Below the pieces are notes generated by a model. That model was given only the letters and a program-made list of their open reading frames with translations. It was not told the DNA's origin and ran no database searches. The translations under genes and the position numbers were made by a program. A stretch of 64,000 bases of DNA from Aphis gossypii (lineage: Eukaryota; Arthropoda; Insecta; Hemiptera; Aphididae): the NCBI RefSeq assembly GCF_020184175.1, contig NC_065530.1:81941260-82005259 (forward strand), read 5' to 3'. Shown in pieces: positions 53,417 to 64,000 of this stretch (position 1 is its first letter; each line of letters begins with the position of its first letter).

Positions 53417-54245
53417 GCCGTCGTGTGCCAAGCGATTAATAAATCGTCCGCGTCGTATTATTGTCCTAAGTTCACGCTTATATTTTGCAAAAAGAGTAGG
53501 CGCCTAGTAGCAGTAAGCAGTAACTGTTAGTGTGTGATATTGTGTGTGTAGCAAAGTATGGATTGAAAAAATATTTTATCGATTAAAACAAATAATATAA
53601 TGTCATAGTGACGAGTTTACGGATCGAATTGTGATGGACATTAGTCTACCCGGATTCGCTACCGACCGATGAGTTTTCGTGAGTTTTTAGTGCAGTTCGA
53701 ACTATGCCACCACTGAGTGTACGTACACCCGTGCATCACAGTTGGCGGCACTCGACGCATTTAAATCGGTCGTGATAATAAGTGATAATAATATATTAAT
53801 ATGACAATACAATAATTGTTGTTGCGTGCGCGAGCGTGTTTACGTACCGTAATTCGAAAAAAATCGATCGGCGACCGCGCAAAATATGTTCTAATATAGC
53901 TACACGATTTCTTCTAGTCCTGTGCCGTCAACGAGGTGTACCACGATCCTTTATTGCCGGAAAGTACTAACCGGCGGTGCGGCAAAAAAAGGGCTTTAGC
54001 GAACGTAACAAAAAAAAAAAAACACCTCCCAGGTATACGAAACGTCACGTCGACGCCGTCGGACGGATGACGACTTGCGGTTTACGATGATGTATTATTG
54101 TGTATTAAATTATTATCGATCATCTGTCGTGCGCGCGTTTAGCGGAACTGTCGCTGCGCGTTGAGCATGACGTATCGTTACGACATTTTATAATATATTA
54201 CTATAAAGTATTATATTATTATTGTGGACAAGATCGACGGACGCG

Positions 54246-54308
54246 ATGCTGCTGCTGCTGCTGCTGCTTCTGCCGTCGTCGCACTACTGTGTTTTGTTCA
54301 CCAATTGA
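54246..54308 (+). other. short frame with (CTG)n run: Met plus eight Leu, 20 codons
   Basis: ATG followed by six CTG, CTT and CTG, then PSSHYCVLFTN and a TGA. It resembles the start of a signal peptide but stops at once. It may be an upstream open frame in a leader, or chance translation of a CTG microsatellite. No evidence of expression. Confidence 0.3.
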
Positions 54309-54960
54309 CCGATCTCACGACGGGATCCCAAAATAGAACACGTGGCGAGTAGAAAAATAAAAAAATCACCAACAGGAGGGATACATCGTACAACACGACG
54401 TATATATATAGACGTATTATATGAGAAATGTACCGCGGTCGACGGTCCGAATTCTAATAGACAACAAATGCGTGCCCAATATTATGTAATAAATTTGGTG
54501 TATTATGTGCGTTTATGATACAAAAGTATTTTAATAAAACGTTTGGAGAACATTAATATATTATATTATTATGATTTATATTATATATTACGGTTTATCT
54601 CATTGACCGACTGCGTATTACGACGATCATTATTGAACGGCAGTCGATTGCGCATTGCGTACGTATAATGTAATGTCGTAATACGAACATGTCCGATAAC
54701 GGCCAGTACGGCGATTAATTTTTATTGTCGAATCGTTATAATATTACTATGACATGATAAACTGCTCCTACCAGTGGTGACGATGGCGTGTGCTCGAAAG
54801 ATAACGCGGACTTAACGACGATGACCCAGAAATCGGAGAAAACGTTGTCTCGTCGGGCAACCGCGATCGTTAGTAGGAAAATTAAAATTAAAAGTGATCA
54901 TTAAAAAATTATTTACCACTGTGCTGTCGGCTGTTATTATTATGGAAAAACGCACCACGA

Positions 54961-57399
54961 GTGTAAATAGTACGAGAAGTGTATACTACGATAAATCGAC
55001 GAAAAGAAACATGAATGAAAATTGTATTTACCTTGGCTGCTATGTTTGCTAGAAACGAAATACGAATTTGTTCAAACCAACAACAACAGTTACATCTGCT
55101 CGAAATAGGTTTTATTTTTAATTTGTATAGGGATTTGAGCCATTATTTTCTACTGTATAGGAAAATAGGGTATTTCGATAAAAACGCTCGCAAAAATAAT
55201 ATTACATCTCTAAAATATCCTCGAGTTATAAACCCTTAACTAAATATCATTCGGAAGAATGTAAGAATAACTTAATAATAATTGACAGTTGTGCAACACA
55301 TTGAATTTGATTAAATTTATATAGTGTAACAATATACCTCTTACGTTGATACTTAGTACAAATGCGAAGCTTAATAGTGAGTAAACATTAGAGGTGCATT
55401 ATATTATTATCTAAATGTATTAAAACGAATATTTGTTGTTTGTCTTTTTTAGACTCATAGCTGGTGGATAGTTTTCAATAACTTGTATGGTTTCTACTGG
55501 TTACAGTTTATTCTACTATTATAACAATTAATAAAATTACGGTATATAGAAATGTTTATAATATTAGGTACCTATATATAAAAAAAAAATCAAATATATT
55601 AATTATGATCATGATATAACCATGTTTATATTTTTATGATTTATGACCATAATTAATTAACTTTTTCTAATTTTCGATATATTTTCCTTGTACCTCAACA
55701 CGTAAAGACGAATATCAATTTTAATTACATTACATTTACGTCGGTTTAAAAGCATTATTAGTTGAACCTATCCACAGTTTTTATGTTTACATCAATATAT
55801 CCGAAATTAAGAGTGGAAATCATAAAATCAATAATTGTAACTGTGTTTGTATTATATATTATACTTCAATCAAAGCAAAACAGAAAACGATATAGATATA
55901 GTTTTAATCCGGGCAAAGTTGGATAATACAGCTAGTTTCATGTATAAATTAATGATACTATATTATATTATTATGTATTAAATGAGTACTATTTATTCAT
56001 AATATAATAGTTCAACGCCTTGTTCAAGTTAAAAAATCATCAATTTTCATTTGTACGGGCACATTGTATACTTCGTTAAATCCTTAATATTAATATTAAA
56101 ATGTATACGACTATTAAAGCGAATGCAGAATCTCATTTCATTTAAGAGCTTTAAATATAATACAATTTCACACTAAAAAAATCCTCATATTATATTATAT
56201 TCATATAGCGTGTTCTTAAAATCCTTGAATTATGCATACAAAATAAAGATAGTAAGTACCTACTTCTAATCAATTATAATTATTCGAAATTAAAGCAGTC
56301 TACGAGAAGGGGTCCGTAACACGCAAGACCTAAAAGACCCGTGGAAAAGTTTGGTTTGGGATCAATCACTCTACGGTAGATGCGTGTAAATGACAGACAG
56401 TAGAATAGTGAGTAAAAAATTACCGGACAAAAACAACAATGACGGAGAAAAAAATAAATACTTTTAGACTTTGGTGGCTGTTTCTTACGCGAGAGTAAAT
56501 CGATTTTATTTTGTTGGGAGCTTAAAGCTATTTGCATTGTAAAACTTGACACATTGTTTTGTTTATACGCAAATATAATCAATCGGTGGAAGGTACTAAA
56601 ACGTTTGATATATTATCATAATATTGTTCAGTCAAAATATTGATATAATATTATAATAACGTGCGTTTAAATAATGATTGACACTCACACGACACAAACA
56701 CATACATACATGATGCGTGTTTATTCTATTTGACCTAAACGTATATGAGAATATAATATAATAAAAACTACGCGTTTAAGGTTAAGCATAAACTCCGGAG
56801 AAGCTATCAATAATTACAATCTGCTAATCAAAGGCATTTGTCCCCAAGTTCTCAACAGACGCATACAAAATGTATTAAATTCTCCGAGTGATTATATTAT
56901 TATTATGCATTGTCATTGTTAGCACATGGCCTACGTACTAATGAGGATTAAATACATTTTTATTCAGAAATGTAAGGAAAAAATTTAATGTTTCGAAACT
57001 TTTTAAATTAAGAATAATAACATATAAATTCCAATAGTGATCGGTCTGTCAATGTACACACCAAGGTTATTATATCCATAGGTATTAGTTAAAATGATAA
57101 AGATTTCGTCAACATCGATGCGATTTTCTGTATAAGTGCCTGTACCGTAAAGTATGGCATTGATAATAACTTTTATAGGTACAATAAACAGTATAACGTC
57201 TGAATAGACGATTCCGGAAAGAGACCGATTCAACGGCTTAAAAGCTTGAACATATTTTCATCGTTTATTTTCTGAGAAATCGAGAAGTTAAGATTTATTT
57301 CTTTTCGATATTATGTAGTAAAAGACTATACGCCAAAGTGCCTGACCTATACTATATTAAGTGTATATAGCTGTAATGCTGTATAATAATGTGAGTGGA
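54961..57399. other. AT-rich DNA between two CpG-rich blocks, no gene seen
   Basis: Frames of 74-100 codons are present (for example 55015-55239 plus, 56280-56582 minus) but none has a domain or coding-like composition. Confidence 0.5.
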
Positions 57400-58072
57400 A
57401 TGGTAAACTGCGGACGACGGGTAATCGATTTCATAAACGATCCAAATAACAATAATAATACGATACTCGTTACTGTTACGAGCTGTCGATAACACTCGCA
57501 TACGCTGATATGCTATACGTTATACATCATAAACCATTATGATGATTGTACAGTGGCCAGTCGACCGAATGTACATAATATGACAATACATTATACGAAT
57601 CCTGCAACAATTATTCGTTTTTCGGCTCGTATCGGAAACGTAGTCATCCGTTTAGAAACTCAACGATCCGAATTATATTACATTTAAAAATACAATATAA
57701 AATCGTATTTACATCATCGATGATGAATAATAAAGGTGGGCTCGCGTGCGCGCGCGTGTGTGTGTGCACATTGTTATCTATCTTTTTTTTAGCGGAGACG
57801 GACAATAATATAAACCGTAATTTTAGTTAATGTTCCACTCTTCCAGCCGTCCAGTTCACACAACCACACGCATAATCGTATATAAAAATACGCGTATAAA
57901 TCCATAGGTATAATGCACGACGAAAGTTTGTCAAAGTGCGATTATCACAAGTATTTCATTCGAATTTAAAAACCCGGACGATATAATCAAATACAAAGTG
58001 AAGGTCGTGAGTTTGTGCGTGATGCGCGGGCGCGCGTCGCGTCGCGTCGTCTCGTTATATTAAGTACAATAT

Positions 58073-58109
<37 letters not shown>

Positions 58110-59310
58110 GTGTGCGTGTGTTCACGCCTTGCCCAGTGACCTATATACGGTCCGCGGTAGACATCGACGGCGGCGGCGGCGGCGGCGTCCTTTCCGCGAT
58201 ATTATTTTTCGCGTTTTCCGCGTCTCACAAACGCTCCGAACTATATCCGGAAAACCGTTTTTATTCTCTCGTCTACTATATACCGCGGATCGACAACCCG
58301 GGCGAACCGACATCGGTCATATTATGCATCGCGACACGCGTAAAGTATATATACAGATAATCATATAATAATAACAATACTAGCTGGTAATAAAACAAAT
58401 CTACAAGCTATATACTATATAATATTAACATTAAGATCGTATATACGGTTCTTACTTGTGCCGTGGCATTTGCGGTGTACTGGACTCGGCCCAACGACAT
58501 CGGGTCTCGCAGTGACAAGAAAAAAAAAACAATAATAAACGAACCCAAGATCGATGTCGAAACTCGAAAACGACGTCTCGTCGGGGATGACGACGACGGC
58601 GGCGGGGTCGAAAACTACGGTAAACGTGAAACCCAACGACGACGCCTTATACTACGATAAGAGACTCGCGGAAGACGGCCGTCGGTGAACACCTCTGTAT
58701 GAAATGGGGAACGTTGCGCGCGACGGTTGTCGAGCGCGGACGACGGCGACGAGCTTGGACGAGGGAACGCCGTGAATTTTATCGCGCACACTGCCCGGTT
58801 TTCCCGACGGCGGCGGTGGCGGTGGCGGTCGATTTTTCCGCTCAGACTATATACCGACTTGGGCGGCGGCCGCTACGGGGCGCCTCCCGCGACCGAGGAC
58901 GCCCCTCCGCTGCCGACTACTTTTCCGCTGTGCCGTTCGTTTTCCGCCGGCTTCCACCGATTCCTCGCCACCGCTGGACGATGTGGGTATATCGATTGTC
59001 CTACCCCGAACAGAACAACGTGACGCAAGAGTAAAATATGTATGTTTGGCGTGTGGGTATATTGATTTCCGAGCAACCGAGTGCGTGGGTGCGTGCGTGC
59101 GTGTGTGTGTGATGTTACGCACAAACGTTGAGTCCGTTCCGGAAAATGTTTTTTCGAAAAGCGAGGGTTGGTGGCGGTGTATCGTCGCAGGTATAATCGC
59201 CTGCACCGTATATAGTGCATAATATCATATTTAGTACCTGAGTACAGTCGTTGGCCAAACCTCGAAGCGCTATAACACTGTATATTAATTGTGAGTCATT
59301 CTTCATACGC
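57400..59310. promoter_or_regulatory. second CpG-rich block, probable promoter or untranslated exon
   Basis: Similar in texture to the first block of the window: CGG/CCG runs (for example 58165-58190 and 58805-58830), (GT)n and (TA)n tracts, and overlapping open frames on both strands with Arg-rich translations. Probably a transcription start region for a gene whose coding exons are beyond the window, or an alternative promoter. Direction unknown. Confidence 0.35.
58078..58102. repeat. (TA)n microsatellite
   Basis: About twelve TA units within the second CpG-rich block. Confidence 0.8.
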
Positions 59311-62300
59311 GACCCTTAGCAAATGCGTAACATACAATAATAAAAAAAAAAACGTCATCACGAAAGGTTTTGAAAAATATACGCATTGAAGTGAACAGAC
59401 GATAATATAATATAATATATATAATAAAAATTTCATTCTGTGAATTTGCCTATTTATTGATCGCGGAAAGGTCGAGCGGCACCATGACTTCGACATCCGT
59501 TGAGATTCAATTCGAAAGTTTCGCTTCGAAACGACCGAACGATTAGTCCGCACACGCTGGCCACTATACTCTGTGAACTGTATCAAAGGGTCTGAACTTT
59601 GTTTTATCTTTTTGTCACGGCAAAAGTCACGAACTCGTGATTTTGACTCCGAAACATCAAAGAAGAACTTGACTAACTCGTTTCGCATGCAAACGAAATC
59701 GTTTTAAACTTTTTCTACCAGTAATTTATAGCTGTTCTTCTGTTATATTTGACGTAAAATTATTACAAATTACCATCATCGTATCTGAAATGGCTGTTCA
59801 CTTTTCACGGAAAGATTCTTTACTTTTTTAAAAATCATCTTTCTCGAAAATGGACTTGATCTGAATTAATGATTCTAATAAAATATGTATTTGTTATATA
59901 TTTATTACAATATTGGTTACTAAACAGACAAACAATGCAATATTGTGTAATGAGTAATGATTAATAAAACTAGCCTGCTAGTGACTAAAACTAACTACGT
60001 ATAAATTATAAAAATAACTCAAGTTGACATCGTTAAAAAAATGTTATGTAACATAAAGAAAGAAGTAAAAATATAAATTTGAGTAAAATCTGTAAGTGTA
60101 TGTACATAAATAAGCTGCTGAAAAATATTATATTGTTTTATGTAGTTACTAAATTGATTATTATTAATGATTTTACACATGAAAGATCGTTATTACGTCA
60201 TATCTATACTACCAATATAAGTGAAAACAATTTTAATTAATTTTTCTTGCATTCAAGAAATACAAAAAGTTGGAAATCTTTGAAATATTTTTAATGAAAT
60301 ATTTTTAGACGTACTTATTTATGTGTTTTGAATTATCAGTTATTACACATTTGATTAGTTCAATAATAAATTAAGTATAATCTAATCCAATCGAAATAAT
60401 AAATTATTGTACCTTATTGAATAATATTTAGAAAAAATATCCAAACTAAATTTAAAATAAATCGTACAAATATAGAAATTTAAATTTAAAATATTAAACA
60501 CAATTGTAAAAAGATAAATAAAATCTGAGTTAAGTATTTTGTGTGTCCAAAATGTTGCTAAGTACATACTAATACCGCAGAAATTATAAGTATCCTTAGT
60601 ACGATTTTATTACAACTTCAAAATATAGGTTAAGTAGGTAGAAAATAAGGACTTTTACGTTTTGGTTTTATATGTTATTTTATAATCAGTAAAACTTGTA
60701 TATACCTAGTTTAAATGAATATAAATATCACAATTATTCATAGCACAAAAAATATTACATAACCTGCACAAAGATTTAATTTTATCACAGTTTTTAAACT
60801 AGTAATCGGCTTGAAGAGTTAAAATCATTGCATATAATTATATTTAATTTTAAATAGTATTATATTACAGTATTGATTCATTTATTCGAATTAGTTAATA
60901 GGAAATATATGTGTTAAGTAAAAGGATAATTTGGATAAAATCCTTAAACTTATATTGAGTATTATAATATGATATAAGTAGTAATTATTAGTGTTAGGTA
61001 TTTGTTCTGCGTGGTAAGGTGTTTCAATGTACGTGATTTGGGTGGTAAAAACTAAAAACAGATAAGTGTGTACACATAAAAACACCTATCAATGATAAAT
61101 TTAAATATTGTTTTTAATCATTTACATTTTTATATAATATATTTAATTAATATTAATTATTATTAAATTATGAGTTAGGTATCACTTATTTTCAAGTAAA
61201 TAAAATAACATAAAGGCGTATTGGATTAAAAATATTAATTTATCTCTATTATTCAGTATTTTGTATTTTAAAAAAAAAAATAATTATTATTAATAAGCAT
61301 AATATTAAATATGCCATTGTTTGTAATAAGTTTTATTGTGTAATATTGTACATTTAACCTTAACTGAATTTTACTATTTTAACTCCAAAAAATATTAACA
61401 CTTAGTGAAAAATAATTTTTATTGCAACCACTCACAGTGATAGTATTTTGTTATGATTCTATTGATGAATAATCAAATATAATATTACGAAGTGTTTATT
61501 GTTAGATTAAAAACAGTATTTTAGATTCAATTAAAACTAATTATCACGATAACGCTTTACAGAATGTACATTTAATATGAAAAATTACTTTTATGGACAT
61601 TTCAAACTACGGAGATTTTATTTTTTATTTAAATAAAATAATAAAATAATAAGCCTAAAATATTAAAATGAGATGGTGAAAAAAGCATTTTAAAGGTTTT
61701 TTTATTAAACGTAAATATAATAAAAATAAAAATAAAAATTGATTGATGATGTTATACTGCAATAATATTTTATAAAACAATAATAATTTTTCAAATTTGA
61801 ACATAGAGAACATAAAAGTTTCTGTAATTTTTCCAAGTAGGTTCTTATGATGAATCATTATAATAATAAATAAAAATTAATAATTGGTATGATTCAAATA
61901 ATGATAATAATAATGAAAAGAATAGTAGCCAATTATAATAGGTGTCTATTTATTAATTTTAATTACTAAAATTGTGTTCGAATCTGGTAATTACCTACTG
62001 AGAAAATTATTTATATTTTATAGTCATAACACGAACAGAAAATATCATTATATTACCCACGGTTAGGTCGTTCACCGTGGTTTTCTTGACAAACAGTAGC
62101 AACATGTAATTTGCCAAAATATTACAACAAGAAGTATACCAGTGTCGTCGGACGTGATCATCGTAAGATGGTCCCAGTCGTGGGCCGGAGAAGATCACTC
62201 ATTCATCCTGTATCCTGTAGAAACGTGAAATGCATAGAAAGAAGAGAAGACATAGACGAAATGAAAATTCCTGGTCGCCCTCGAGCAAATTGCTTCAGGA

Positions 62301-64000
62301 ATTTAGCGTATTAAAGTTTTGCGGTTATTAAAAAATTATAATAATATTTTTTTACACGAAGATTTAATATAATATCATTATATGTAGTTGCGTTTAATAC
62401 ACGATAAACTAATAGTGGACGCCCCCCCCCCGCATCAATTTAAAGCAAAAATCACGATTGCTCAGCTCGAGTATTGATTTTTAGTGGCACGTTATAAATC
62501 GTATTTTGAGATGTGGTTTCGAGATTCAAAGGTCTGTTTTGCGAAAATATCCAATATAAAGCAATAACCGGTCGTTGATGTGCGACGTGCGTATTATTAA
62601 TAAATATTAATAATCGTATTGACACAAAATACAATATTTCATATACATATTATAGCCTATAACTCAAAATATAACAATAGGTCAATCGATATTTGGAAAG
62701 CATATAATAATAATAATATTTGTTGTATGTTATACTCTATACAGTCGTTAAGTCTGTAACACTGAATACGAGACGAGAAATTAAATTCAAACACATCTCT
62801 CTTTCTCGAATATCATAGTCCAAAATGCTATATTTCTGTACTAAAAATGTCCCGTTTATATTAATGTGATATATATTATTATTATTATTTTTATGCTCAG
62901 TTGAATATTGTTTTAAATTATGGTTTTCAATTATACGGGTGAAAAATCAATATATTTACATCCTAATGCACAAAACTACATATATTTTATGATGTGATCC
63001 AAATAGACATATTGAATAATAGAACATGCAAATAAAATACCAATATAACTTTTTGTATACTAATCAATCCTCCCGACAAAAAAAAATACTCATAAACTTA
63101 AAAAATCGCTACCTGTGATAAGACACGCCGTGTTTTTTAAAAACAAAATCAGAATTAATGTTATCGCCCACATGACTATACTCGTAGAGTTTAGTTTACT
63201 CAAACAATAATAATAATAGTATTTAATAACTTTATCAATAATTACACTAAATATTTTAGTTTATGGTCTATATGTAAATATTATGTAATTGTGTGAGTAA
63301 TGTATTAATCGATAAACTATAATAAATACGGACAAAGAAATAAAGATCAAATATTTGATTTGATATAAATTATAATATGATGTCTTGTATTTGGTAATGA
63401 GTAAACTGTTCATCGCTTATTACTCACAACTTTTAATTAAAACAATGTAAATATTAGAATATACAGTAATTACTATGATACAGAAAATAACTATATAATT
63501 TTCATAATTAAACCTATGTTAATGAGAACTGACAAAAGTTTTTAATTGGGATTATTAAATGCTCCTCTAATAAGAAAATTCATAAATTGTATAAGGATAA
63601 TATAAAATATATGAAAAAAACCATGTGGTAAGTATGTAAGAATTAAATGACAAAATATCAAAAATATAATATACATTATAATGTTAAAATAAAACTATAT
63701 TTTAATCATTTTTTTGTTATTATTATATTTTATATGATAACTATGGTAAAATAATGTATTATAATATAATCATTTTATGTAAATCCTCTGAGGACTTATG
63801 ACAATTTGTTTTATAGAGACAAAAAAGTGTAACAAGTATAAAAAACATTTTCTTTTTTACTACTTTGTATCATACGCTTTAAAAATATTAATCGTTCAAT
63901 TTTTGACATTTAGTATTTTACATGAAACTATAAAAATGTGAAACTATCTGCAACTAACTACCTATAAGCTATTTTGACTTGACGTGGCGTGACGTGCGTG
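59311..64000. other. AT-rich DNA, no gene seen
   Basis: Only short frames of 60-67 codons, none convincing. It includes a poly(C) run of about eleven bases near 62422. The segment 62040-62310 has less AT bias and a 67-codon plus-strand frame, but I recognise nothing in it. Confidence 0.5.

Larger units (their letters stand above)
53025..54960. promoter_or_regulatory. CpG-rich block, probable promoter region between divergent transcripts
   Basis: CG-rich sequence with sharp contrast to both flanks, lying upstream of stoned. It could contain the stoned promoter and untranslated first exon on the minus strand, or the first exon of a plus-strand gene, or both. Only very short frames are present, for example 10-20 codon frames starting at 53688, 54246 and 54784 on the plus strand, of the kind found in leaders. 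Confidence 0.4.

Noticed and set aside
58463..59034. Plus-strand frames in the second CpG-rich block as first coding exons
   Set aside because: Arg- and Asp-rich compositional translations, overlapping frames on both strands, no signal peptide or domain.
62007..62314. Overlapping frames on both strands in less AT-rich DNA
   Set aside because: Neither translation (for example the basic plus-strand frame 62111-62314) shows a known domain, and no splice structure is evident.

Overview
The window looks like nuclear DNA of an insect, most likely an aphid. It is AT-rich, with spliced genes using GT-AG introns, many small DNA-transposon relics (MITEs), and a few CpG- and GC-rich islands set in AT-rich DNA. 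The best-anchored locus is the arthropod stoned gene pair. The aphid assignment is inference from overall character; no species-specific sequence was matched.

Layout. Positions 1-2480 are a CpG-rich block without a convincing gene, followed by about 15 kb of AT-rich DNA with no recognisable gene. A nine-exon plus-strand gene (coding 20983-32914) encodes a complete 575-residue SLC5-family sodium:solute symporter. Its introns hold a long inverted repeat and a decayed jockey-type retrotransposon gag fragment. Downstream lie a hAT-type MITE (34457-34760) and a long Lys/Ser/Asn-rich repeat protein (main exon 37943-40362, 780 residues from its first Met) that I do not recognise. A candidate upstream exon at 36806-36911 joins it in phase and would add a hydrophobic N-terminus. 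A TTAA-flanked foldback MITE follows at 41040-41449.

The minus strand from 51508 to 45040 carries stoned: stnA (one 624-codon exon) is followed after only two bases by stnB (11 exons, 1242 residues). Both are endocytic adaptors that work with clathrin/AP-2 in synaptic-vesicle retrieval. In Drosophila the two proteins come from one dicistronic mRNA, and the arrangement here implies the same. The stnA frame has no internal methionine codon, which fits leaky scanning or reinitiation at stnB.

From about 53.0 to 55.0 kb and 57.4 to 59.3 kb there are two further CpG-rich blocks, probably promoters or untranslated first exons, with no convincing coding sequence. A second small hAT-type MITE with clear target-site duplications lies at 53262-53416. 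The last 4.7 kb is AT-rich and appears non-coding.
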